DNA of 64,000 nucleotides, from NCBI GenBank assembly GCA_023078685.1, contig JALGAS010000008.1:2976001-3040000 (forward strand), in the 5' to 3' direction. Below, piece after piece: positions 24,001 through 35,554 of the stretch. Numbering within the stretch: position 1 is the first letter of the stretch; the number at the start of each line of letters is the position of its first letter. A model generated the notes under the pieces. It had not been told where the DNA came from. It saw nothing but the letters and a program-made list of their open reading frames with translations, and ran no database searches. Origin of the DNA: Neopestalotiopsis rosae. Its lineage: Eukaryota; Ascomycota; Sordariomycetes; Amphisphaeriales; Sporocadaceae. The position numbers were made by a program, and so were the translations under genes.

Positions 24001-25143
24001 ATGGCTTCACTTGATGGTGTTTCCTCCTCGACACCGGAGGTCAAGCAGCTGGACCACTCCGAAAAGACTATTCAAAGCACATCGAATGTCCAGTCTCGAG
24101 ACTCCTTCATGACACGATCCTCGTACGACGCAGACTTGCTAGACGCATTCGCCGGCATGGACGAGAACTGCTTGCTGGGCGAGGCCACTATTGGCAAGGA
24201 GACCAAGAAGCCCGACGCCATGGTCGACCCACCGGCTCTTCCACAGCGATCCAGCCTGCGAGCTTCAAGAATGCTCGACTCGCTGAGACTGAGCTCGATC
24301 GAGTCGGCCACACAATCGCTGACGACACCTCACGATGCGTACCTGTCTTCGGAAGAGGACGCTTCTTCTTCGGCGGATGAGTTCTCCGACTATGACTACG
24401 ACTCTAGCAGCGAAACCTCGGAGGGTTCTCCCATGAGGAGGAAGAGTTACGAGGATACAGCTCGCCTAGTCTCGGTTGTCTACTCTGGCAAGCCCTCTTT
24501 GGTCAACCTTCCCTCTCCCAGACGATCGACCATTTCGTCCACTCCAGATTCGTGCTCCGAGATCGAGAGTCCGATTGAGACAGAATCAAACAATAAGCTA
24601 GCATCTAGCGAAAGCCACCCACCGCGAACAAGCAGCCTTGTTCCCGCCCACCAGCCCTCATTTTTGAGCAAAGACCCTTTCGCCGAGACGCATTACACGC
24701 TCGACAACACAAAGGAAGTCATACTCGATGCCGCACCACGGACAGCAGTCAAGTCACAGGCTGTGCTCAACCGTGTACAACGAACCTTTAGCTTGGCAAG
24801 GAAACGAAGCAGAACCTTCCTGCCAGGTGCTCTCATGTCCAAGGAGGACCTCTCGATACCAATTCCACCTCTGCCCCTCTCCACTATCAACCTATCACAC
24901 ATTGTAACTACACCCGTGGAGGAAGCAAAAGAGGAAGGAAGCCCGACCGAGTCTGTGCGTACACCAGTACGATACAGCGACATTATCCGATCTGCAAGGA
25001 GGCATGCCTCTTCTCACAGCATCTCAACTATCGCATCACCAATTACGCCTATGACACCGGGTACGCCCAGCAGTCCATTCGCGTCGAGGAAGGGGCTGCT
25101 CAATGGCCTCAAGTCAGGCCACCGGAGGAGCTTAAAGCCATAA
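24001..25143 (+). CDS. Serine-rich disordered protein, unknown function
   Basis: I do not recognise this gene. It is uninterrupted, 380 residues, and starts at an ATG in good context after a long non-coding leader. The composition is dominated by Ser, Pro, Thr and charged residues. An acidic Ser/Asp/Tyr patch (about 115-140, EEDASSSADEFSDYDYDSSS) is followed by basic RRKS and SPRRST sites that look like phosphorylation targets. The second half has a basic block (RVQRTFSLARKRSRTF) and a Thr/Pro-rich segment (ITPMTPGTPSSP) before a basic Gly/Arg/Lys end. There is no membrane segment or known domain. Third-position bias and evenly coding-like composition separate it from the surrounding DNA. It stands alone: 10.7 kb upstream and 5.4 kb downstream carry no other supportable gene. 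A cell-cycle or signalling scaffold role is possible but only a guess. Confidence 0.78.
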   Translation: MASLDGVSSSTPEVKQLDHSEKTIQSTSNVQSRDSFMTRSSYDADLLDAFAGMDENCLLGEATIGKETKKPDAMVDPPALPQRSSLRASRMLDSLRLSSIESATQSLTTPHDAYLSSEEDASSSADEFSDYDYDSSSETSEGSPMRRKSYEDTARLVSVVYSGKPSLVNLPSPRRSTISSTPDSCSEIESPIETESNNKLASSESHPPRTSSLVPAHQPSFLSKDPFAETHYTLDNTKEVILDAAPRTAVKSQAVLNRVQRTFSLARKRSRTFLPGALMSKEDLSIPIPPLPLSTINLSHIVTTPVEEAKEEGSPTESVRTPVRYSDIIRSARRHASSHSISTIASPITPMTPGTPSSPFASRKGLLNGLKSGHRRSLKP

Positions 25144-27060
25144 GCAAGAGGGTTTCTTTATTTCTTCTTATTCTTTCCACACTATTATCATCACCAACAT
25201 CATGGAATCATTTGGAATTAGGCATGGCGTTCAGCGGAGGTTTGATTTTTATGATCACCCAATGGAAAGGCATTTGAAAAGGCGTCAAGGCATCTATCTA
25301 CCCCATGTTGGGCATGGGTACATGAGATTTGAGGCATGGATAAATCTCGGGAGGTCGATTTCGGGGCACTTAATGATACCTAACTGGGGAGAAAGGCCAC
25401 AAGACAAGCTGGTCCAGGCAGCGTTCTGATTTTAGAACACAGGATGAAATCATATCACGATGCCATCTTTCAAACTATTTGCTCTATTGTGCTTCTTGAC
25501 TCGTGCTATGTATGATATGACCGTTGTGTGCCCAATCAGTGAGTGAGGCGAGATCCACTTACTGTAAGATGTTGACTATAATCTGTCTAGACTAGTATTT
25601 CTCCCGCCCTAGCTAGCTCTGAATGTTTGCATCATTCTGCTATGTATCCGACGACTTACTGTAGCGTCTCCTCTGCCGAAGAGAGAAAGAAAAAAGAGCC
25701 ATCGTCGCCGTCCGTGGCGTGTACACAAACTGGAGAGGTGGCCGATGTTACCAAAACGGGCAGCCCAGTGTAACCTCGTGCATGGCTACAACGCATGCAA
25801 GGAACAGGCAATGATGTCCCATGCCTGCCCAACTGAGCCGCCCCGCCCGAGAGGCATTACCACCAAAGACATGCAAGAGACATACAGCACTTCCCGAAAT
25901 GGGGAATTTCCCTCTCTCTCTCTCTCCGCGTCTCCAACAACGAGAAAAAGGGGAAAAAGAAAAATTATGCCGTTGAAGAGAAAGACGACTTGGGTAAGGA
26001 GGAGGGGCCACCTCATTCACCCCTCCACATACCATGTATATCCTATGCATAGCTTTTTGTGCCTAGACTTTTTTCCCCAGACACAGAGACACCGTTGGGC
26101 ATGGTTTAGATATTGTTACCCCGGAGCCGTTATCTACTTGGAGAGTTCTTCTGCGATGCGGCGATCGTGGTCCGTCGATCGACGGCGTTTTCCTTTCTCT
26201 CTATGCCTTTCCCTCTCTTCCTCTCTCCCTCTACACAGTATATCACATTGCCTTCTCGGTGCACGGCATTCCTTGCAGGTTGGTGGGCTCTGTTCGGCGA
26301 TGGCTGCTTCCGTCTATCGGGGGTGGCAGTATCATTGGGCACAGAGTAGTGTGTATTACACCAATTCCGCTTGCACGCATTCCAAAAGGGTAAAACTGTC
26401 CTTTGTCACGGCCAAATGTGTGTCCCGTAACGTGACTCAAGTAGGGAAAATCCATTAAAGAATATTGCTTCGTGACATGCAGAAGTTAATCAACCAATTC
26501 CCACCAATCCGTCCAACGAGGCAATACTCTTCTTCCTCTCTCAATGCAAAAATGGGATAGTTTAGAGGGTGTGTTATTGTGTATACCTAAGTATATATCG
26601 ACGTACAAGCGTATGCACAATAGGGTAGGCTTTGGACAAGGGAGAGGCAGATGGGGGACAAAAAAGAAACGATTACATTGGCAGAGGGCCGTTAGACACG
26701 CGGCAGAGCATGGTTCCGCAGGCTGGATTCGTCAACGCCAAGAAGCTTTTTCTTTTCTAAAATGATAATCACCACGCTCACCACCCTCTTTTGCCTCTCC
26801 AGCTCTGCCACCCCCATCAGAGACACGCAGTTGAGAAAAGTATCCAACCACCTGGAAAGTGCCACGATTTAGTTTTCGAGAATCTCATACTTTCATTCTC
26901 TTTTCTTTCTCTGATACTATGGGCACTTTAGCAGACCGCCATCTATAATCCAGAAAGAATAGATAAACTGCTGCATCTCCAATGGGCCGGCACAGGATCG
27001 CAACATTCAAAAAAAGAGCTCAAGCTTCATAGGGTTGGAGAGTTTGATCCACGGTACATG

Positions 27061-27084
27061 CATAGGTTAAAGCATAGGTTAAAG
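27061..27084 (+). repeat. 12-bp tandem duplication
   Basis: Two perfect copies of cataggttaaag in non-coding DNA. Confidence 0.85.
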
Positions 27085-30000
27085 CTGCCCATCCCATCCT
27101 TGCCTCGATGTCCTTATTCCGCCGCTGTATATTTGCATTACGGAGTACAGAGCATTGCACCTGGGGATCATGCGAACGCATTCGTAAGGAAAAGGGCAAC
27201 ACACCCCACACTAATTGGCATGTTCCATTCCGCCGTCGTATTGGCCATTGGGAAAAATGTCGTGCATGACCTTTAGTTGGGACGATGCTTACCTGTTCTT
27301 TCTCGTCCTTTCAACCCGGTTTTATCTCTCTTTCCAACTACTTGCCTTATTAGAGCAGCACAAGTTGGCCCAAGAGGGGGGATTGCCGCGCTCTACGTAT
27401 TCAGCTATTCGTTGTTAAAAAATGCAATGCATGTCTTATGCCTAACGAACTACCTCACACCCTCTCCAAACCCTCTATCTCGTAAGCAAGTTAAAGGTGG
27501 CGGACCTCTAAGAGTCTCCTGTCGGATCCTCCTCGCAATGTTTGGATAAAGGGTCTTGGCAAGTGTTATTCTTGAGCCAATGAGCTGTCAGAAATCAACA
27601 GATGCGAAAAGTTGAGGGTGGATGAGAAAACATGCGAAGCAACCATCATATCTTTGTTCATGCTCTAAGCACCCTTCTAGTTATGATCTTCTAACAAGTC
27701 GAAACATGGTGCCCAAAGCAGCATCAGTAAGAAAGGATAGAAGGAGGTGTCGACTATGTAAGACGCGTGCGTTTTGTTCAGCGCCCGGCTTGATATGGGA
27801 AACCGAGAAAAGGGGCGCTTAAAGCTGCCTGACCTCTGGTTTCTCTTGCCGCCACAGAAGGGAGGGAGGGCAGAGGGGAAGAAACGACTTGCGAAACAGG
27901 AAATACCCCTCCATGCATTCCCCAAGCTTGCCTTTCTGCAAGCGGAACACGTTTTATTCCTTATGGATGCGGTCGCGCGCGCGCGCTTCAATGTTTCTGA
28001 CTTTTCTGAAACCTGCCTTGAGAATAAACCAGTAACAAAGATGGTGGTGCACCAGATACCGCACCAGTGGTACACTTGAATCTCTCTTTCATTCTCTCTT
28101 ATCACATGGGATTCTACTTTGGACTCCCAAACCTGCGGGAACCACACAGACATTATTCCGCAAGTATACCCATTTTGCACAGACATGCCGCTGCGCGCAC
28201 GGAACTCTGGACCTTTCTTTCTTTTTTGTCTCTGCTAATCCTCGCCCGTGCCGATTATGCAGGTTCGTCTGGAGAGGCAGGTCAGTGCTCTCTCCCGAGT
28301 ACCGAACGGAGGGGTTCACCCATGACTTATAGTATACTGTGTAGAACAAAGAGGAACAAGAAGAATGAAAAAAAAAAAAAAAAAGATAATCGAACAACAC
28401 CACCAGTGACCAGCGCATCTACTTTCACGGAATCTGCCGCTTATACTCGGTCACGCATCCTCATCTATCGTATACAATGTTTAAATGCCGTCTGAACCGC
28501 ACCAATGTTCTCCACTGAACAAAGATAATCTCAGTTCTATATCCAGTAAGAAGACAAACATATGCCGCGTATTGTGGAGCCCACATGGCATATGGGCTCG
28601 CCAATCTCACTTGAAGAGGAATGTACGGAAGATGGCTCTTCTTTTTTTTTTTCTGGCCCGCATCCGGGCGGGGGTCACTCGTTTCCCGCGAAGAAAAAAA
28701 TGCGGGAATGCCGCCAAGCGAACACGGAGTATAGTCCTTTATGGTAGTAATGTCAGCGAAACGATGTCGAGGGACGAAAAAAAATGATCGACGCGGCATT
28801 ATAGTGCCCACTTCCCACTATACTATTACCATGCATGTCTGGCAGTAAGGACAAGAAAAGATCTTGGTTCTTCCGATGTATGTCTTGAATCACCCCGGTC
28901 TTGACTGCCGTCTATAGCATCGTGAGCAGCCTAATCTGGACTGGCGGACCTAGACACTGATCATGGTCATGATGGGTTTCTCGAACCTGACGGGTGGGTC
29001 GCTCGATCGCGGCTTACAGTTCCCCTACTTGGCCTCGTGCATGAGGACATCCCTTCTGCCGTGTGTGCGATCAGGGCCGTTTTTCTCGAACGAGTCAAGA
29101 ACACCTCCATGATGATATGAGGAGAACTTCCAAGTACGATAGACACTTGGAGGATTTTTGGGACATGCCTTTTTCTCGCCTTTGTATCCTTTCTTCTAGA
29201 ACTCCGCGGCCCTTTTGGAAAATCCCCCACGTGTTTTGATATTATAGTGGTAGTCATATGATTCATTGTCTTGGAATGGTCCGCTCTAGGGTTCCGTGGC
29301 GCTGGAATTACTGATCACTGCCCATTTGATGATGGATGGGCTCGTAGCCCTGGACTAGACTAGACTCTTGCTCTGTAATTTGTGCGATGGATTTGATTTA
29401 GGGACTGCTTTGTAGGTACGAGAAAATGCTTGGTGTAGGGTGTCTACTTCGAAATCATCCAGATATGGAGGTCTTCTTGAACCGTTCCAGTCCATTTGGC
29501 AGGTTCTTTGAGAGATTAAACAATTGAGAGATAGGAGAAAGAGCGGTACCGTGGCAAGCAAATGTTGCTTGCTTCACATGGGAGAAACACACATTATGTT
29601 TCTTCTCCTTGATGATTTATCGTACTCGCAAATCAGCCCCTTCGTGACGCTCGCCAATGTGTGTGCAAGGTCCTAGCAAGCAAATCACGAGCCAGTAGAT
29701 TTCAAGCGCCAATGCGCTGTTGCTAGGTACCGTCGTCGTTTCAGCAGTAAAGAGGAAGATGCAGTTGGTTATTGAAGCATTTCACTCACAAGCCAATGGA
29801 TGTCACGCAGCACGCCCAACGAGCATAAGTCTCGATGTGTTTCTCTTCACTCCCTTGCCATTATCATGACCCCTTTCACGAGTACATTGTATTTTCGAGG
29901 ACAAAGAAACTCCACGGTTCATTCAAGGAGCATCTCATGACTCTCTTCCTAGTTGAGGTTTACAATTATATCTCACAGAGCATCAGTGTTGTGGATTGAT

Positions 30001-30557
30001 TGAGTAATCTTCGTAACATAGATATGAGAAGAACTATTCCCAAACTCCCCCTCCCCCGCCTCATGAAATTTCAAAATCATTCACGCTGGTGGTGGTCGCC
30101 ACGTCAGCCCAAGATGAGCAAAACAACCATCGCCTCGAAGTAGAGAGGCCACAAGCAGTTTCCGCTGGCCTACAAGCTCTCACAAAAGACTACTCAGAAG
30201 CCGGATTCAAATCGACCATACTTTCAATGACTCAAAGACGACGATTTCAGATGAATGGAAAGAAAGTGATGATCATCCACATTTGGAAATACCCGTGTGT
30301 AATCATTGCCTCTTCTGGCTCACCGAGAGTCTCGGTGTACAGCTTTGCCAATGTGAACCCCGCTTGTCACCGTAACTTTCATGACAGACTCTTACTGAGC
30401 AAGATCTGATTGCCCCGTAACTAGAGCCAGCCTCTTGGCTCTGATATCTTCTTTGGCCAACTCTAAGCCACGACTTGTGTTGGGGTATCGCTGCTGTTCC
30501 GCTGAGATGGGTCTGAAACCAGACTGTGTCGGATAACGAAAGTCTGCATGCTGAAAG

Positions 30558-30578
30558 AATATTGAAAAGTTCAATATT
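30558..30578 (+). other. Hairpin just upstream of the caspase-like start codon
   Basis: Nine-bp perfect stem (aatattgaa / ttcaatatt) with a 3-nt loop, ending 17 bases before the ATG at 30596. It is AU-rich, so only modestly stable as RNA; it could equally be a palindromic protein site. Confidence 0.45.
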
Positions 30579-30595
30579 TTCATAGTCAGCTGTAT

Positions 30596-31798
30596 ATGGC
30601 TTCCGAGTCTGGTAGCGCGCCTAGCGGCGATGCGAGCTCACGTCCGTCGGATGTAAGGTGACATAACTCGTACAAAGAGCCAGAAATTAATATCAATTCT
30701 AGGACTCAGAGGACGACTCGCCCATCACTTCTCCCTCGTTCACTCATAATAATGCCGTTGCGGATTGTCATATCAAGGACTTCAATCACGTTCTAGATGC
30801 TTTGAAATCCGTGAGTTTGCCACTAAGCACATGATCTTCTGGTATTGTTTAATCATTGACGTTATGACATCAGGCAGCAGAGCACCTTTCGACAAGTGAT
30901 CAGAGTGGGCACAAATACGCATCATTGCATGCACTACTTCTGTCATGGGAAGAGGACGATCTAGGTGTCGGTGAGGAGATAGCCAACCTAGGAAATGTTC
31001 TCGTCGACCAAGACGCATTTGAGGTTCGATATTGGCAAATTCCTGTTAAAAAGTCAACCATCAAACTTACGAAGCTCATTGTGGATTGGACGGAAGAGCA
31101 TGAAGGGGATGACAAGTTGCTCCTTGTGTATTACGCAGGCCATGGATGGATGGATTCCAGCCGGCAAGCCATTTGGTCAAAGTGAGTCCAGCCGTACTCA
31201 GCCTGGCCGTGTGATCGCTTACCGAAATAGCCGCCGAAAACGTGATGAAATGTATGCAGAACTCAAATGGAGTGGTTGTGAGGAAGTCCTTCATGAGTCG
31301 GCCTCGGATACATTGTTTCTCCTTGGCTGCTGTCACGCAGGCAGCTCAATTTCTCAAGCTTTGAAGGGGTTTTCTGAGACTATCGCCGCCAGTGGGTTTG
31401 AGTATATTGCTCCACCTCCAGGACCACACTCATTCACGAATGCCCTCACTCGGATTCTATTTGAATGGTCTCGAACGTCACAATCTTTCACTATCGCTGC
31501 CCTCCATGCCGAGATCCTGACCTATCTCAAGATCATCCCGCCAGATCAATTAACTAGAGACGGACTCACGCTAGCAACAGCCAGCACTTCAATGGAGATG
31601 AGGACGTTCGAATGGCGTCGGACTCCTGTGCACTATATCCGGTCCACCTACAAGTATATTTCGAGCATTATCCTTGCTCCTAGGTCAGAATATAGAGAGA
31701 CCAAAAGACAGTTTCCGTCAAAAACGGAACCGCGTAAGACAAATGCTATCGGCTTTGGACGGACCAGGCTCAAAGACATGGCTATATATGCTTGTTGA
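30596..31798 (+). CDS. Caspase/metacaspase-like protein (peptidase C14 fold)
   Basis: Four exons, 30596-30652, 30703-30810, 30874-31181 and 31231-31798, give 346 residues; introns are 50, 63, 49 nt with standard sites (intron 3 has a cttac branch site). Residues 1-55 are a polar Ser/Asp-rich leader. The caspase-type core follows: the histidine motif YYAGHG (His145) after a hydrophobic strand KLLLVY, and LLGCCHAGSS with the cysteine at Cys192, 47 residues on. In caspases and metacaspases these form the Cys-His dyad. The acidic residue that usually stands two before the cysteine is Gly here (G190). A helical region and a basic tail follow, with RTPVHYIRSTYKY as a landmark. Fungal orphan proteins of this kind exist in many copies with unclear roles, some tied to cell death. 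The start and intron 3 are inferred from frame and splice sites. Confidence 0.8.
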
Positions 31799-32751
31799 GA
31801 GCTGAAACGACATTTTTCAACCATGGTCTAGGACGTCGTCCCCAAAGATAGCCAAAGACCAGAAATCGTTCGACAATTCGAGAAATCAATCATGATGGAG
31901 CAAATTTCGGCTCTGCTAATGAGGGTGCCTTCAATAAGTAGTTACAAAGTCCTTGACAAGAAGCCTCAAGCTTCGCGTACTGGATATATTCTCATACACG
32001 GCATCTTAGAGTGGAGAGGAACCAAAAGATGAGTCTAAGAGTATGATACGACCAGCTTGATGCAGAGGCAATACACCGCAAAATATGTCAAGTAACAATG
32101 CATATCATACAGAAAACAAACAATATGACACTTTCTTCATTTCATGTCTTTCAAAATTCCCACTACCATGCACGCCTTCGTGACTTGCAGCATCTTGCTG
32201 GTGTCTGGAGTGTGCTATTTGTATCATCGTGGGTATTCTGGCCCATCACTGATTGGCTCAGCACTGTCGGTGTAGTATAGTATTCGCAAACCTTGGCACT
32301 CTTGTCCACGGTCTTGGCAAGATGATCGCCATTCGCACCCTTTCAATCCTTGTGATTGTAAGAGCCAAATATTTTGCTTATTGAATGAATATTTTTAAAA
32401 GGTGTGCTGCAGTTCAAGGCCATCAAGATCCATGTCTCAGCTGGCTGCAGTGTCTGTACCTGCGTTGCCCACAGCCTGTGACGTCAACGACTAACCGTAG
32501 TCGGCTCCATACCAATACGTAACTGTGATGCGCCCAGACGGCCCTATTTCCTGTATTCCCTAGTTTGTGTGACTTTATATTATCGTTTATTCAAAAAACT
32601 CGTCGCCTGGTATTCTTCTCTATCATATTTCCTTGGCATATGTTTATCATAATTTGCTTTTATCTATTTCTAGATTTCTTAAACCTGAATATTTGCAACC
32701 ATTCACCATCGCTTAGGAGTATACTCGGTGAAAGGGTATCAAAATTACACC
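31799..32751. other. Intergenic, caspase-like to 6PGDH-like
   Basis: No supportable gene in 950 bp. The last 200 bases are T-rich and likely the promoter and leader of the downstream dehydrogenase gene. Confidence 0.6.
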
Positions 32752-34366
32752 ATGACAAACAACAAGAAGGTAAGAAATCAGGAAGAATATTTTGCTATTC
32801 AGGTTCACTAACAGTCTCAGATCGGTATGCTTGGCGTGGGGAGCATGGGCGCAATGATGTCTCTTCTCTTCGCCGAACATGGTTATGAGGTTCACTTCTT
32901 CGACCCAAGTAAGTCAGGAAAGCCCCTATGATGCCATGTGTGCGAGTCTGAGCTCACCATGAGAAGGCGAGGATAATATGGACATGCTCGAGAGGCAAGG
33001 AAAGGATATTCAACTAGACGATAGAGTACGAAGATCGAAAAGCTACGAGGATGTCTGCAAGGCCATAGAAATTGAGGGCGAGCCAAAACTTTTCGTCTTC
33101 AGCACACCGCATGGCGGGCCGGCGGACAAGTGTGTAGAAGGACTTCTACCTTACCTCAACAAAGGCGACCTCATCGTTGACTGCGGCAACGAGCACTGGA
33201 CAAACACGGAAAGGAGACAGAAGAAGCTTGATCCAGAGGGCATCCACTACATCGGATGCGGCGTTTCGGGTGGCTATCAGAGCGCGCGTCACGGCCCGTC
33301 CATGTCGCCCGGAGGTAGCCCCGAGGCGCTGAAGCAGGCCATGCCGTTTCTCGAGACAGTGGCCGCCAAGGACGAACAAGGTCGCCCGTGTACCAACCCC
33401 GTCGGACCTGCCGGCTCTGGCCACTACGTCAAGATGGTGCACAACGGTATCGAGCAGGGCATGATGTCGACCATGGCCGAGGTCTGGCTCATCCTCACAA
33501 GGGGGCTCGGCTTCAACAACGAAGAGGTCGCGGACATTTTCAAATCCTGGAACGAGTCAGGTCCCCTGCGCAATTGCTTCCTCGTCGCCATCGGCGTCGG
33601 CATTGAGCGAGCCAAGGACAAGGACGGCAACCACGTGCTCTCTCAGGTGCGCGACAAGGTGACCCAAGACGTGACCGAGGAGGAAGGGACAGGCACGTGG
33701 ACGTGCGAGCAGGCCGTCACGCTCCACGTGCCCGCGGCCTCGATCCTCAGCGCGCACCTGTTCCGGTGCGCGTCGGCCGACCTGCGGCGCCGCATCAACA
33801 ACCAAAAGGCGGCCGCGGGCGGCATCGAGGCGCAGCCGTGGACCGAGGTCGACAAGCGCGAGGTGGCCGAGCTCCTGCACCAGACGACGTACTTTTGCTT
33901 CCTGGCCTGCTTCGCCCAGGGCATGGACATCATCCGGAGAAAGGACCGCGCCGAGGGCTGGCATCTCGACTACCGCAAGATCATGCAGCTCTGGCGTGGC
34001 GGTTGCATCATCCAGGCGGACCATATTGTGGATTTGCTGGACAGCATTTACGAAAAGTCAAATGTGGACCGCGACAACCTGCTGGCCAACCCGGAACTCG
34101 GTCGTGAGCTGCACAATGCGTATCCGGCGATCAAGAAGATTGTCCTCAAGGCTATCGAGACGGATACCTTTGTCCCTTCGATTAGTCAGAGCTTGGAGTA
34201 CTTCAAGTACCAAACGTCGACAGAGCTCCCGACGCAGTTTATGGAGGCGCAGCTGGATTTCTTTGGACAGCACATGTTTGACAAGAAGAGCGACCCCGTG
34301 GGTGGTCCGGAAAAGGGACAACACCATTTTGAGTGGAAACCGGCAACAGGACTATCTGGTAAATAG
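32752..34366 (+). CDS. Divergent 6-phosphogluconate dehydrogenase family protein
   Basis: Three exons, 32752-32769 (only 18 nt), 32821-32908 and 32967-34366, give 501 residues, near the 490 of canonical decarboxylating 6PGDH. The Rossmann motif GVGSMG (11-16) is present. The following beta2 end reads FFDPS (Asp34-Pro-Ser) where canonical NADP enzymes have Asn-Arg-Thr; an acidic residue there usually marks NAD preference. The catalytic region is kept: GCGVSGG, then GHYVKMVHNGIE with Lys191 and Glu198 at the canonical 7-residue spacing, and later LWRGGCIIQ. The loop after VSGG is changed (canonical EEGARYGPS, here YQSARHGPS). So it is probably a catalytically competent but divergent paralogue, not the main oxidative pentose-phosphate enzyme; the substrate may differ. 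Very high GC3 in the middle of exon 3. It converges with the GST gene, 183 bp apart. Confidence 0.88.
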
Positions 34367-34549
34367 ATCATCGGGAATGATACATTTGGGTAGATGATCA
34401 TTCAATCTAGATTTGAGATAGATGCTGGGTACAAATAGCGGTTCAGAGAAGCACGGGACATAATTATGAGACTTTTTTGTAGGTGGTTTGATCAGAAAGC
34501 GATCTTCTTCTTTACTATTTGAGATTTACTCGAGACTTTTGTGTCTATT

Positions 34550-35554
34550 TTATTTCTTGTCCTCCTTCATTCCTTTCTGGATCCATCCGGCATTCTTCTG
34601 GGCCTGCGCGGCAATTTCCTCCTCAGTCATGTTTTCATATTCAAGCGCCTTGTGCTGCGATGGCACGTGTCGACCCTTTTCAAGACCGGGGCGGGTGAGG
34701 AGGAGGTCCCTCCACTTCTTTAGAGCAGGGAACTCGTTGATGTCCACGCCGGAAGCAGCTTTTTTGATAAACAAGTTAGCAAAATTTGTCATGTCTGAAA
34801 CAGATCCATGTTCATATCGAAGCAGCCATTACTTACCGGCAGCGGCAACCCAGCCCCAGGACGTGATGTCTGCCAAGGTACACTTGTCGCCAACGAGATA
34901 GCCCGACTTGGAAGACTGCAGAGCTGTGTCCATGGTGCGGTACAGGCGGCGCGTCTCATTCTTGTATCTATCAATGGCATACGGAAGCTTCTCTGGAGCA
35001 TAGCCTGGAAGATCTCAGTCAGATAAGTAACAGCAATTGCGATTGCCGATCATGCTTACGGTTGAAGTGATTCAATTGGCCCTGCATGGGTCCAAGACCT
35101 CCCATCTGCCAGTTGACCTGTATCCTCCTGTTAGCACGGACTTAAGACTAGAACAAACTGGACATACCCAGTTGTTGACCTCCCAATGCTCCCGCGAGCC
35201 GTGGGGGTAAGAGATCTTGTGGTCCTTGTCATATCGGTCCACAAGGTACTGCATGATGGCGGCACTCTCAAAGAGCCGGATGGTCTTGCCATCTTCAAAG
35301 GTGTCCGTCAGGGCGGGGATGCGGCCATTGGGATTGATCTCCAAGAACCAAGGCTCCTTTTGCGTGTTCTTGCTAAATTCAATGTTTGTAGTCTACGAGC
35401 CACGTTAGTGTACGAGTTTTTGGGAGAACAGATGGCGACTCGAGACGGGTTGCCTTACCTCATACTTTAGTCCCAATTCCTCCAGAACTATCGACACCTT
35501 GATGCCATTGGGCGTCTGAGCCGTGTAGAGGTGGATGTTGGACTTTTCAGCCAT
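34550..35554 (-). CDS. Ure2-like glutathione S-transferase
   Basis: Five exons on the minus strand, 35554-35459, 35392-35168, 35117-35060, 35004-34837 and 34758-34550, give 251 residues. The N-terminal thioredoxin-fold domain has TAQTPNGIKVSIVLEELGL, the start of the Ure2/YfcG-type subgroup, then the cis-Pro region NPNGRIPAL and the glutathione-contacting FESAAIMQYL. The helical C-terminal domain has VNWQMGGLGPMQGQ and the N-capping landmark LADITSWGWV. These enzymes conjugate or reduce with glutathione in the cytosol; catalytic residue choice (Asn of TPNG rather than Tyr/Ser/Cys) is typical of this subgroup. Each of the four splice joints restores family sequence, so the model is firm though the exact substrate is unknown. 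A Lys-rich tail ends the protein. It is convergent with the 6PGDH-like gene. Confidence 0.93.

Larger units (their letters stand above)
25144..30595. other. 5.4-kb gene-free stretch
   Basis: No supportable gene. A 237-codon open frame (25745-26458) is pyrimidine-driven low-complexity and was rejected. The region holds CT-rich tracts near 25915 and 26200, a 12-bp tandem (27061-27084), an alternating CG run (27974-27986) and a 17-A tract (28368-28384). Nothing resembles a transposon. Confidence 0.5.

Noticed and set aside
25745..26458. 237-codon open frame
   Set aside because: Encoded by CT- and GA-rich low-complexity DNA, no motif, no biased codons; it overlaps other equally open frames on both strands.
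31182..31201. 20-nt intron alternative in the caspase-like gene
   Set aside because: Too short for spliceosomal removal; the 49-nt intron 31182-31230 has a proper branch site and restores frame.
33557..34024. 155-codon frame antisense to the 6PGDH-like gene
   Set aside because: Lies opposite a high-GC3 coding region; the translation has no family resemblance.
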